Of a stretch of 64,000 bases of DNA, positions 1 to 9,564 are shown piece after piece. The position numbers and the translations under genes were made by a program. Every line of letters starts with the position of its first letter. Position 1 is the first letter of the stretch. A model generated the notes under the pieces. It had not been told where the DNA came from and made no database searches. It worked only from the letters and a program-made list of their open reading frames with translations. Source of the stretch: Amphiura filiformis (lineage: Eukaryota; Echinodermata; Ophiuroidea; Amphilepidida; Amphiuridae); the NCBI RefSeq assembly GCF_039555335.1, contig NC_092642.1, positions 9,806,752 through 9,870,751 of the forward strand, read 5' to 3'.

Positions 1-104
1 ATATACTTCATCATGTTCACCTTTACAGTTTTTAGTCAAAATCAAAAGCATGCTGTATAGAAGTAGACCGTTGACCGTTAAATTTTCAATCGCATCAAAA
101 CTTT

Positions 105-1448
105 TCACTCTGGAATTGTCGGTAACTTGCATTCAAAATTAATATGATTAACATTACGTCGTTCAAAATGTATAGATTCAGAACGTGTCGCTTTCAATAT
201 TTCATCTCCATTGTTAACAACATCAAAAATTGTCTCTTGATCAGAACCATTAAATGTTGAAATATTATGAGCCGTAATATGTGGTGGAGGTTTGATTTCC
301 TGATACGCATTGCGAGGCACATTCGATTGACCATTGCTAACCAAAGCATCATTTTCTGCCTGGTGTATCTGAATCAAAGGTAGATTCAACGTTGTAGCCC
401 CATTATAGATTCTACCGGAAGTAGATGTTACATTCTTTGACTTGTGTGCATCTTTATGAGAGGCATTCTGAACTTTGGTTGGTATTATTCGTTTTAGTAC
501 CATCGAATATCCGTGTCTAAAATGTTTATTTGTCGTGGCATAAATCAGACTGTTGAGACAGGACGTAAGATGAGCGCAGGTGACACCGAACATGTAGAAA
601 TTCCTCGACCAGTGCATCTTATAGTCACTAAAACCAAATATAATATATGGTAACCATAGCACGGAAAACGATGCTAAAACTATCGCTACGGTACGCAAAA
701 GGCGTTTATCGACTGTTTTAATTTTATTCGCATCGACATTATCAAACTTTCTTAATGTCAGTTTCGATGCGCGAAAGAAGCAGATGATTCGCAAATAGCA
801 GAATATGAGAATTATCATTGGTAGGTTAAACACTACGACGAATGTAAAGTATTTGTAAGAAGCACTGCCGGATGTATCCCACGCACAATGTCGATAACGG
901 TCATCATAAACATGTCGGTTCCAACCGATGAAGTTTGGAATATCTACCATAACGCCAATTAGCCATAGTAACAGTAACATCACCGGGATTGTTCTCTTGT
1001 TGAAATAATAATGATATTTTGAACGATGACATATACAGACATATCTATTAATGCCGATAGCAGCAATACTCCAAATTGAGCAGACGCAACTGATCAGACA
1101 GACAGATGAAAAGAAATGACAGACAAACGTACTTAAAAACAGATCACCGTTTGTGAAAATCCCTACGACCAAAAGTGGATTCAACACAGCGCAAACCCAG
1201 AGATCTGCTACTGCAAGATTGCAGATGAATACATTTGCAAGAGATCGGAGAGACGGGTCCGTGTATACAGCACATAACACAAAAATGTTGCCAGTAGTTC
1301 CCATTAAAAACATTGCAGATGTTATAATGGCGAAGAGGATATTATCCAGAGAAATATGCTTCCAATCATTATAGTCAGCATTGATATCGAAAGCGCTTTC
1401 ATTTTTAATATCACTATACGAGCTGCTCAGCAAATGTTCAGCAGACAT
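105..1448 (-). CDS. Class A GPCR, melatonin-receptor-like, intronless
   Basis: A 447-residue seven-helix receptor in one uninterrupted frame, ATG at 1446-1448. Seen: N-terminus with an N-glycosylation site (NES, residue 16); helix 1 with GN (N54); helix 2 LAVAD (D82); C110 at the top of helix 3 and C188 in loop 2 for the usual disulfide; helix-3 end NRY (134-136) followed by a CICHRSKY-type loop; helix 4 W162; helix 6 LWLP (264-267); helix 7 NSLIY (299-303) then a Lys/His/Phe/Arg start of helix 8; tail of about 130 residues. NRY instead of DRY, the ICH loop motif and the loss of Pro in NPxxY are known traits of melatonin receptors and relatives (GPR50), so a Gi-coupled plasma-membrane receptor is likely. 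Helix 7 has Ser where melatonin receptors have Ala, and helix 6 has LWLP rather than CWxP, so the ligand is uncertain. Positions 1-104 are its 3' flank. Confidence 0.92.
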   Translation of the reverse strand: MSAEHLLSSSYSDIKNESAFDINADYNDWKHISLDNILFAIITSAMFLMGTTGNIFVLCAVYTDPSLRSLANVFICNLAVADLWVCAVLNPLLVVGIFTNGDLFLSTFVCHFFSSVCLISCVCSIWSIAAIGINRYVCICHRSKYHYYFNKRTIPVMLLLLWLIGVMVDIPNFIGWNRHVYDDRYRHCAWDTSGSASYKYFTFVVVFNLPMIILIFCYLRIICFFRASKLTLRKFDNVDANKIKTVDKRLLRTVAIVLASFSVLWLPYIIFGFSDYKMHWSRNFYMFGVTCAHLTSCLNSLIYATTNKHFRHGYSMVLKRIIPTKVQNASHKDAHKSKNVTSTSGRIYNGATTLNLPLIQIHQAENDALVSNGQSNVPRNAYQEIKPPPHITAHNISTFNGSDQETIFDVVNNGDEILKATRSESIHFERRNVNHINFECKLPTIPE

Positions 1449-1687
1449 CGTTTGCCTTCAGCCCGGCTCCACTGGCATCAGAGAAATTTGGCTACGGTGC
1501 CCCGGCGCGGCGGTGATATCTATATGTCCATCATTATAGCCTGGAACTTATAAACGTTATAAAAGGGATTTTCCCGTCTGTTTAATCTATTGAATGGACT
1601 ATAGAGTAATTACTTTCACTTAAGGTAAAGAATATAGAGATAACAACCAAATTCTTGTTTATACATAACATTTAGTATCTCAAATCG
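1449..1687. other. 5' flank of the GPCR gene
   Basis: Upstream side of the minus-strand GPCR. A short GC-rich stretch near 1462-1512 stands out from the AT-rich surroundings and could be 5' UTR or core promoter. No clear TATA box or other defined element was recognised. Confidence 0.3.
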
Positions 1688-1812
1688 CTGTAGAAGTGAC
1701 GGACTAATCGGATTAACTACCACAGCAATAGATGAATACATTTTTGAATAGGGTGATCTATTCAAAAATTGTATTCATCTGTTGCTATGGTAGCCTTACG
1801 TCACTTCTACAG
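1688..1812. repeat. Foldback element (MITE-like hairpin)
   Basis: Two arms of about 60 bp separated by about 6 bp. The left arm starts CTGTAGAAGTGACG and the right arm ends CGTCACTTCTACAG; the arms pair through the ATGAATACA and TTTTTGAATAG blocks with a few mismatches. Typical of small non-autonomous DNA transposons. No coding content. Confidence 0.75.
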
Positions 1813-2824
1813 TGAATACTGTCACAACTTCAACTGTGTTAGTTTAATTGGAAGAAATGGCTATCGTGCACCCCCGGAAATCGACTTTTAATCGACGTCT
1901 ATAGATCACAGAAAAAAATGCGTAGTAAACTATAACTGTGTTAAACAATTCAAAATATGTCCCTACGGGTCAACATGGTTCAAATTTCGAAATGTCTCTG
2001 ATTTTGTCAAAAACCACACCAAAGTATTCCTCTGGTCATAACGATTTAAAAAAAGGATAGTTTGATCTATCTGCGACATAACGCTCTTGAGTTATAAGCA
2101 GAAAGGTAAAATTGGGGGCGGTCTGTTGTTTTTTTGCCACACAGGGGTCAAAAACTAAAGGTGCTCCGATTTCAATGAAAATGGTCTCAAATCCCTGCAA
2201 TTGAATAGATCCAAATATGTCAAATGAGAACATCTGTAAAAATATTTGTACGTAAGCGTGGCTATGAAGCTGAGACATCAAAAGAAATGTTTAGATTGGT
2301 GTCAGACAATGATACAATAAATTATTCCCTAAAATACCTTTCATTCTAACCCTTATTTTGTTGCGTTGCGACGTTTACTTCTTAAGAAATTAATTATTTG
2401 GAGACGTTTGGAGGAAAAATTGGAGGAGAAGTGTCACTTTAAGTGGCAGATTCTTTAAAACTTAGAACAAACAACTTGTTTTTCCTTATGACGATCGTGG
2501 TTAGAACAAACTACTTGTTTTTCCTTATGACGATGGTGATTTATCCTTCTGATACGAATCTCATGGTTCGTGATAATTCAAGGCCAATACACACGACTCA
2601 AGAATTGCTCACAGTAGTGTAAATAACATAATGCGACAATTTTCTTGAAGTTTAGTAAAATCGCCAAGCAACACTATTCATACAAGCATTATAACAAAAT
2701 AACCTGAAACGTGACATTTTTCAATAACTATGATAATGTCCTCTGTGGTCTATAAGGCCATCTTAATTTAATAATTTGTCTCAAAGCCCCGCGCACATTA
2801 GTAAAATCGCTCGCTTTTAGCGCG
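1813..2824. other. Intergenic, no gene recognised
   Basis: AT-rich sequence with no convincing coding frame. A minus-strand open stretch at 2036-2281 has no recognisable domain and no family resemblance. A short direct duplication lies at 2460-2540 (listed separately). Confidence 0.5.
2460..2540. repeat. Direct duplication, about 40-bp unit
   Basis: Two adjacent copies of a unit containing TTAGAACAAAC and CTTGTTTTTCCTTATGACG follow each other with only a few differences. A local tandem duplication. Confidence 0.7.
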
Positions 2825-3118
2825 TTATTCCCACTGGATTGAGTAAATTTCACTTTTTTCAACTGTTTTATATTTTTTCAAATCCACCACACAAAAATTA
2901 CGTCTGACATCGTCAGACGTCAAAATAGCGTAAATCGTATATTTTGTCCCCAATGACACCCCTTTTAAAACAACATTTATAGGCGGTAGGTCCCTATATA
3001 TCCCGACGCCGGTAGGCACATACCCAGTGCCGACCATGTCGATATTGACAGTGCCGGAAAACAGTAAATGCCCATTGGCGGGTGTCTTATCTTGTTTGAT
3101 TGTATAAACTTCAATCAA
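2825..3118 (-). other. Unrecognised open frame, about 97 codons
   Basis: A stop-free minus-strand stretch with protein-like composition (segments such as TVNIDMVGTGYVPTGVG and VVLKGVSLGTKYTIYA, alternating hydrophobic and polar residues suggesting beta strands). It has no ATG at its upstream end and a stop lies just upstream, so it is a fragment or an exon rather than a complete gene. It sits next to a transposon-rich stretch and is most likely a mobile-element relic. No family was recognised. Confidence 0.25.
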
Positions 3119-3137
3119 ATGTCTTTATCTTTTTTTA

Positions 3138-3222
3138 TCATCCTCTGACACAAGGAACTTAGATAGGAAGGAGAAGTAACATCCTCTGCCAAAGGACCTT
3201 AGATAGGGAGGAGAAGCAATAT
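3138..3222. repeat. Direct duplication, about 42-bp unit
   Basis: Two consecutive copies beginning ATCCTCTG and containing CTTAGATAGG and GGAGGAGAAG-like blocks differ at a handful of positions. Local tandem duplication; no function inferred. Confidence 0.7.
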
Positions 3223-3476
3223 ATTACTTAACACATAGTTCCTTTGATGTCGATTTGAGTTGCCGACCCCCAAGGGTATTTATAAAAGTGTTTTGAGTTG
3301 TCACTGACCTGACAGCATATGTCGCTTTTCATGGCAGGTGACTGTCAATATAAAGTAATGAATAGAAAGTTGTGTGTAACTTGAGAAAGTGGTACCATTG
3401 TTCTCAAGTAGCCCAAGGGTGTGATGACTTGTCCCAATTTGGGCGAAAGCACACAAACCTACTATCATGAGGCGGG
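3223..3476. other. Flank of LTR element
   Basis: No gene. Weak resemblance of 3420-3476 to the outer part of the right LTR (6205-6430) suggests that the left LTR may once have extended here, but the match is too diverged to claim. Confidence 0.3.
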
Positions 3477-3821
3477 GTTATCCTAACACTTAATTCCTTG
3501 CGCAGATCTCCAAACACTTAACTCCTCCAGGAAACAGGTTTCTTTAACACTGCTTCACTTGGCAGCTGTGTTATAAACCAGACTCCATCAAGTCTCTCAA
3601 AATCTCCTTCGTTGCTCTATTAAAATAGCACATTATTGGCTATGTAAACTGTTTAAAATGTACCTCTTTTTGAAGCACAATTATATATATCAACACGTAG
3701 AGAGTTTACAATCTGCAAAGTGCAAACTCCAAGCATCATCTTTTCATGCTCCCAAAACCCCATGATCTATTAATAGACCATTCTGTCATATTACAACACT
3801 TCCTGGGGGAATTTTAAAAGT
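3477..3821 (-). repeat. Partial LTR, left (element 3' side)
   Basis: Matches the right LTR over blocks such as CTTGCGCAGATCTCCAAACA, CAACACGTAGAGAGTTTACA, CATCTTTTCATGCTCCCAAA and CACTTCCTGGGGGAATTTTA, with small indels. The part equivalent to 6676-6936 is missing, and so is most of 6205-6430, so both ends of this LTR are truncated. Confidence 0.85.
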
Positions 3822-4466
3822 GATGAACTATCCTCATTAAAGGGCAAAGTTCCTTCCAGAATCATAGACCGTAGACAACACGCGTCTCGCACAATCTTAA
3901 TGGGCTGTGGACTACCATTACCACCAAGTGATACTATTCCCTCTAACCACTACACAAAAGGTTCAAATTCCTCACACACCTTATCTATGTAACCTCCCTT
4001 TTGTGGGAATTCTTGTTTCTTGATTTGACTGACTTGTTTCTTTGACTCAAGTGACACTGCACATCCTACAGTATTAATAGTAGATTGCTGCTGTTTTTGT
4101 AATTCTTGTTTTGCTTTTAAGGTCCGACATGCGGTCACTGTATGTCCTGATTTCTTACAATAGTTGCAAGTTACTTTGGATTTAAATTCAGTCCCAACAT
4201 TTTTGTTTGTTTTCTGAATTCCCTGACGTCCCTCTACCACCAGCACTATGCTGTGAATTAGGCTGATGTTTCCCTTCTTGTGTGCCACCCTGATATGCTT
4301 TAGGTTGATTATGGCCACAATTGTTTGAATAACTTCTGTTATGACTAAATTTACTCGCATTCAATTTGTGAGTGAGGCCATAGTCGTCAGCCATCGTTGC
4401 CGCCTCATAGTGTTTTGATTTTGCTAGCGCTTTCATCCAAATGGGTTTTAATGTCAGCGTGGACAC
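3822..4466 (-). pseudogene. gag 3' part with CCHC knuckle and protease start (broken)
   Basis: Minus strand. The nucleocapsid-like zinc knuckle CNYCKKSGHTVTAC (C-x2-C-x4-H-x4-C) is encoded at 4127-4168, after a Gln/Gly/His/Asn-rich linker (4190-4460) in a different frame. After the stop near 3950 the same frame continues with a short VSLGGNGSPQPIKIV-type stretch that resembles the segment just before the catalytic Asp of Gypsy retropepsins; the Asp-Thr-Gly-Ala site itself is not intact. Coding sequence then ends abruptly at the LTR remnant. Confidence 0.7.
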
Positions 4467-4652
4467 ATTTCTTGAACTCTTCTATAAGAACCAATTTCCT
4501 AAGTTGACCGAAATCATCTTTGACTTCTTTTGAACCAAGCCACCTGTCAAGCAGCATTTGTTCTTTTACTCTTGCAAATTCTACATGGGTTTGATCTGCT
4601 TGCTTACTTGAATCTCTGAACTTTAATCTGTATGCTCAATTCAGTCACCAGG

Positions 4653-4942
4653 TCAAACTGATTGTTTGACTTCTTCATAATCATTACACTTCTCTATTGG
4701 TAGAGCTGAGTAAGTCTCCCTGGCCTTCCCCACAAAACTACTTTGTAACAGTGGGGTCCAATGCTCTTTATGCAATTTCAAATTTGTAGCTACCTTTTCA
4801 AAATGTTGAAAATACTCGTCAACTTCTTTTTCTTTGAATTTAGGCACAAGCTTTACATACTTTAACATCAAACCCTGACTTTGAGGAGACACTTGATGAG
4901 TATTTGTCACCTAGCTTTGCCAACTTCTCTTGTTCAAACTTG
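4653..4942 (-). pseudogene. gag middle part (capsid-like), broken
   Basis: Minus strand frame with YVKLVPKFKEKEVDEYF, HFEKVA, HWTPLLQSSFVGKARETYSA and CNDYEEVKQ. This is the familiar gag/capsid start of vertebrate and echinoderm Gypsy elements, where the region resembles a SCAN/retroviral capsid fold. It continues from the coil-rich part at 5546-6183, from which it is separated by the LINE insertion, and ends at a stop at 4653. Confidence 0.75.
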
Positions 4943-5545
4943 TCATCATCATCATCAGTCGGCTGCGGAGCAGGCGACTACAAGCTTTCTCCAACTAATG
5001 CGATCTTGGGCAAGCGAAACAATTTTGTTTGGCTGCAGCATCCCTTTAGTATCTCCCAGGAGGTGCTGGACATACTGTAAGTAGAGTGTGCGCGGCCGTC
5101 CCGGTTTCCTCTTCCCATGTGGTGGAATATAAAGCGCATATTCTTTCACAGGCTCGCCATCTTCAAGACGCAGTATATGGCCGAGAAATTTGAGTTGATG
5201 AATCTTGACTCTGGCAACCAGTGGAGTGGTGTTGGTCAGGTTGTAGATGGTTTCGTTTGGAATCCGATCCACACGCTTGATGTTTAACATGACTCTGTAG
5301 CAAGATGTTGCAAATGCATTGATCTTGTTTTCCATGTCCTTGGTAATTACCCATGACTCGCACCCGTACAGAAAGACAGTAACACACGTTGTCTGAAACA
5401 GCTTGATTTTTGTTTCGATTGGCAGGGACAGGCTTCTCCAAAGGCGTTCCAGTTTCCAGAAAGCTGCCCAGGCTAGTGCTTTTCTTCTTTTTAGGTCTCC
5501 AACACTAGAGCCCATCTTGGAACCCAAATACCTGAAGTCTGTACT
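4943..5545 (-). mobile_element. 5'-truncated LINE inserted in gag
   Basis: A 199-codon open frame on the minus strand (about 5554-4955) is the C-terminal part of a non-LTR retrotransposon polyprotein. It has FRYLGSKMG, LYGCESWVIT, NAFATSCYRVMLNIKRVDR, FLGHILRLEDG, a GKRKPGRP basic motif and DRISWRKLV, in the usual order after the reverse transcriptase. The element ends in a short TGA/ATG-type simple repeat (4943-4957 on the plus strand reads as repeated CAT), a normal LINE tail. It is only about 600 bp long, as expected for 5' truncation, and it interrupts gag. The clade is not certain. Confidence 0.85.
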
Positions 5546-6183
5546 TTTCCTCAATTTCTTTTTCTTTCAAATGTGTTTCCATTTGCATCTTTTGTTTCTC
5601 AAATTCCAATTTTGCTACTTTTTCCTTTACTTCAGTTTCTAATTTTTGCTGCTCAAGTGCCATCTTTTCTTGACGCAATTTTTCTTCAAGTGCCATCTTT
5701 TCGTGGCGCGCGTTTTCTTTCATAGCCATTTTCTGTTTTTCCACATCTAATCTTTCTTGCTTTTCTTGTTTTTCATTCTCTAACTTAATAATTTCCCGTT
5801 TTTCTTTTTGGTCCATTTCTATTTTCCTCAGTTCTAACTGAATTTCCAACTCTTTCAATCTAACTGCCGAGTCCCTACCAATTTCAGTTACTACCTCAAG
5901 TTTCTCTTCCAATATGGACTCATCAAAATGTCCACCACGACCAAAACATCAATAAAGGCATTTTGATTACTTGCTTTCTTGTAGCTCGCTTTACTTTCAA
6001 GTCATAATATTTGGCAAATGCTAATAAATCAGGCTTCTTCAACTCATCAAACTTCTCCCTATCTGTAGTTTCAAGAAACTCTTCTTGTTCATGTTTCAAG
6101 AGGCTTTTCTGCATTGAACTCTGCCATATTGTACTTTCACTTTTAAGACTCAGTAAATTAATGTCAACTATTTTTACAGTGCA
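5546..6183 (-). pseudogene. gag N-terminal part with coiled coil (broken)
   Basis: Minus strand, two frames. About 6195-5923 carries FLETTDREKFDELKKPDLLA and KYYDLKVKRATRKQVIK. About 5912-5546 carries a long Lys/Glu/Gln-rich coiled coil (EKQKMAMKENARHEKMALEE and similar). This arrangement is typical of the N-terminus of Gypsy-type gag. The frame changes between the two parts and ends at the LINE junction, so no full product is possible. Confidence 0.7.
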
Positions 6184-6184
6184 T

Positions 6185-6202
6185 TTCCCGGACAAGCCCC
6201 CA
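6185..6202 (-). promoter_or_regulatory. Primer-binding site, tRNA-Pro type
   Basis: On the minus strand the sequence TGGGGGCTTGTCCGGGAA lies two bases inside the LTR end. It differs only slightly from the tRNA-Pro 3'-end complement used as primer site by many retroviruses and some Gypsy elements (TGGGGGCTCGTCCGGGAT). Its position fixes the inner LTR border and the orientation of the element. Confidence 0.85.
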
Positions 6203-6204
6203 AT

Positions 6205-6936
6205 TGTGTTACGAGTCGTACTGACTCAAGGCCAAAATCACCTTTTACCCAAATTCACACGAATGCACAACACAAATACACTGTTTGATTAAGCTAACAA
6301 AATCTAAGTCTTTGATTGAAAGTAAAATATGATTGGTACAATATAATGAAAACAAATGCACATACAAAAATAATCACACTATCACAATTTTAACTACTCA
6401 GTACTTAACCAGCAGTCTTCTTCTTATCCTTATATCTTAACTCCTTGCGCAGATCTCCAAACACTTTTAAAACTCCTCCAGGAAACAGGTAAAACTGGTT
6501 AAAATGATGCACAACTATATCAACACGTAGAGAGTTTACAATCTCTCATGACCTTCTGCAAAGTGCAAACTCCAAGCATCATCTTTTCATGCTCCCAAAA
6601 ATCCATGATCTATTAATAGACCATTCTGGCATTACAACACTTCCTGGGGGAATTTTAAATTTTAAAAGTGATGTCATCATATATCCATTTCACAATCTAA
6701 GGGGTTTTCCCAATTTGATGCAAAACAGAGAACTTTCTGGAATAGTAGGGACTTTCCAAGATTATTAATAACTCTGCTTGAGTTTGTTTACTGTAACCAA
6801 AAGGGTTTCCCTAAAACATGTTGTAATACACAAACTCTTGGTTTCCCTCTTTCTCTTAGCTTCTCTTATATCTCCTGAAATACTTTCAGCTTGCAAACAA
6901 AGTTAAATTAAATTAAATTACTCAGGACGCATCACA
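6205..6936 (-). repeat. LTR, right (element 5' side), about 730 bp
   Basis: On the plus strand it begins TGTGTTACGAG and ends GACGCATCACA, giving the usual TG...CA LTR ends. The inner end adjoins the primer-binding site. The stretch 6430-6675 is repeated in the left LTR remnant. Target duplication cannot be tested because the other outer end is lost. Confidence 0.8.
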
Positions 6937-7899
6937 TTCACACACTCTTTGGCATGCGTTTTGTGATCTTGATAAGTGAGTGTAACAGCCTGCCGGTTGC
7001 GAAGGACATTTCCTATTGTTAAAGTCGTTTTTATTTTGAATGGCAAACAACAAAAAATACCGTTACGAGATTTTGTAGTTGTTTTTTTGTCGTCTCTTTC
7101 AACGAATTTCTCCAGTTTTTTCAAATTAGATTTGGTATAATATAGGTAAAATATCCTGTAAAATTTACCCCAAATGGTGGGCGATTTTTAAAAAAAAATC
7201 AAGAAAATTAAAATCTGACAGGCTGGTTTAGAAACTTGCTTCGCTCGCGTGCACAAAGCTCCCGTCCGCGCAAAATCATGTAAAACTATTCAAAAGGGTT
7301 CAGACCATATTTGGTATACATGTTTATCAAGAAGCAGTAATAAAACTTGTTTTGGCTCAATTTTTCAACTCAAAACCCAGAAAAGAAATCTTACCCTTCC
7401 CTTCAACAATGACGCTCCCATTACTTATGTACAGGTTTCCTTTGTTTCATATAGAGAATAGACGTTCTGAACATGGGTCAAGAAACAAAAATATTTTCCA
7501 AGATCTGTTCACTGATCCATGTGGCACAACATAGCAAATCAGTACAGACAATTGAAATGGAATAAAATGCATTATGGCAAGTGTAAGATACGTTCTTCGC
7601 TTCTAAGCCACAACACTTCCTTGTTATACAAATGAGACATCGTACGCTTGGTAGATTTAACACAGAGATTTCGGATTTTCCTTTTGTTAATTTCCTATCG
7701 CAGATGAAAGCTATATCGGCATGGATTTTGAAAAAATAATTCAAAGAAATCTTTGAAATAATTCACACAATATCAGAAAGACAACAATGCCACATGTTTC
7801 CAATATTTTTACACTTTTTGCGAACGTAACCAGACCCAGTGAACAAGTGTAGCACAACCCACCTTCGTGAGTTTGAATTTTACTGGGTTTAAACATTCC
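6937..7899. other. Intergenic, no gene recognised
   Basis: AT-rich. Short open frames on both strands (for example 7249-7461 and 7478-7744) have no domain resemblance. Nothing else recognised. Confidence 0.5.
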
Positions 7900-8233
7900 A
7901 TTGCCATGGTAAAAAGTACTTCTCTCTCACTGACAAGCATCTGTAATCCTGCAATTTTCTGTGAATTTTTTGAGAACATATCTGAACCTAAATCTGAAAT
8001 TTGGAGGTTTATAATTAAATAAAATTATGTGCCGAATGTGTGCAAAACGTATTAACATGCATAGGCGTTCGTTGTGCGACCCTATTGATATCGAATTTTA
8101 GATATTCCATAGAGTAAAAGGGGGCTGGAAAAAGTGCTTCTCTTTCGCCTACAAATACGTGTTGTCCTTTGTTGGAAACATATCTGAACCTAAATCTGAA
8201 ATCTGAAATTTGGAGGTTTATAATTAAATAAAA
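7900..8233. repeat. Diverged tandem duplication, about 210-bp period
   Basis: The block TATCTGAACCTAAATCTGAA followed by TTTGGAGGTTTATAATTAAA occurs at about 7980-8024 and again at about 8180-8232. Preceding AAAAAGT-CTTCTCT blocks (7911, 8130) also match. The two units have diverged, so the duplication is not recent. Confidence 0.65.
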
Positions 8234-8256
8234 AGGTATTTCGGATAAATATTCCC

Positions 8257-8470
8257 CAATATTTTTCCAGGGGGGATAGTTCATACAATCACCCCCCCGC
8301 CAATGTTGACGCATGAATATGGGTTTCTGACCAAATTAACCTCATATTTGCCCATTTTAGCCTCAAAAGTGCAAATTTTCTCGCGCATTTACTTCACTTT
8401 TGCACCATTGATCAGTTTAGCTTCGAAATAGCAAAATTTGTCGCGCGCATTTGTACCATAAACTTATTCT
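8257..8470. repeat. Dispersed repeat A, copy 1
   Basis: Shares with 12129-12375 an ordered set of blocks: ATAAAT-CCCCAATATTTT, a G tract, TACAATCA-CCCCCC, TGTTGA-GC, ATGGGTTTCT, CATATTTG-CATTTTAG and CAGTTTAGCTTC. Two insertions of one unnamed element family. Confidence 0.7.
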
Positions 8471-9433
8471 GTCGCCAAAAGTGCTGGATTCACTATAGTT
8501 CAAGAGATTTTTTCAACCACACACCCCCCCCGCCCCATGTCAAAAAGAAATCTACGCCACTGACCGCGGAGCAGATCACACAGTGTCAACACCCTGTATT
8601 ATAAATATTTTTTTCCATACAGCTCAATACTCCGTTGAAATCAATATTCTATTATTGACACAGATAAAGAAAGTTTACATATGCATTGTGTTATAGGACG
8701 TGCACCTGGAACTCAACTGAATGAACTAAACGCGTTCCTTTATACCTTGTCATTCTCAAAATTAAATATATCTCAATTTTTACTTTGGATTTCAAATTTT
8801 TTACATTAAAAATGCAGTAAAAGATATCCACAGCAAGCTGCAAGGCCCCGCTAATTAGTGTACTGCTTTTCGAGTGAGTGTACAAAACCCTGGTTTTACC
8901 TGAAAACAAATTTTTTTCTTGTAATAGAAACATCATATGGGGTACCAGAGCATGCACAAATCGTAATAATGTATAGAATATAGAAACGCTGTGGTATCTC
9001 ATATGATAGTCATGGTATGCTTAGCCTGAGTCGCTCGGCCTATCTCGAACAAAATCGCGATGCGTGAGCTGTTAAAAAACGAGAGGATTCGCTGTACTAT
9101 CACGGCAATTTTTAACACGAAGATATAGGGATGATGACGATGTGGATCAGTTACGTGATCCAATCAAAATGTGATTAACAACAGGCCTCTTCGCAAGCAT
9201 ACTGGTAAATTATATCGTCCGATTTACGGATCTCGTCTCATCATAGATAGTGAAGGAGCCATGAACTGATTGCTGATTAGCACAACCTCTCGCAATGCTC
9301 ACAATCCGCGTTTATACCAAGTTCAGATCAAGTTTTGATAATAATTGGGTAGAAAAATTAATTATCAATATATAAAGACAGAAATAGAGAGTGATCAATT
9401 AATGGATACCGTACAAAATAAAGAAATAAAATG
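8471..9433. other. Intergenic, no gene recognised
   Basis: No convincing coding sequence. The minus open frame at 8691-9002 is low in information and shows no motif. Confidence 0.5.
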
Positions 9434-9550
9434 CTAAATGAATACCTAAAGTTTCGGCCCAAAAATAAAAGGGGATATATCTGAGCTAACATTTTATGGC
9501 AAGTGCTAATCTATTTTGTATGATAAATGTTATAATGTGGCTTTTTAAAG
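9434..9550. repeat. Dispersed repeat B, copy 1
   Basis: Shares GCTAACATTTTATGG, CTAATCTATTTT, AATGTTATAAT-TGGCTTTT and neighbouring blocks with 13729-13845. It sits directly in front of the LINE remnant at 9565 and may be part of the same insertion or older host repeat. Confidence 0.6.
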
Positions 9551-9564
9551 TGGTTAATAATGGG

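Larger units (their letters stand above)
3477..6936 (-). mobile_element. Decayed Gypsy-type LTR retrotransposon, pol deleted
   Basis: A minus-oriented LTR element, read from right to left: LTR (6205-6936), primer-binding site (6185-6202), gag N-terminal part with a long Lys/Glu-rich coil (about 6183-5546), an inserted LINE (4943-5545), the rest of gag with a CCHC knuckle (about 4942-3950), the first residues of a protease, then directly a partial second LTR (3477-3821). Reverse transcriptase, RNase H and integrase are absent, so one deletion runs from within the protease into the second LTR. Frameshifts and stops occur throughout gag. Gag of this kind, a CCHC knuckle and a retropepsin start are usual for the Ty3/Gypsy group. 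The copy cannot move by itself. Confidence 0.85.

Noticed and set aside
1153..1553. Plus-strand open frames over the GPCR gene
   Set aside because: Antisense shadows of the receptor coding sequence, without independent features.
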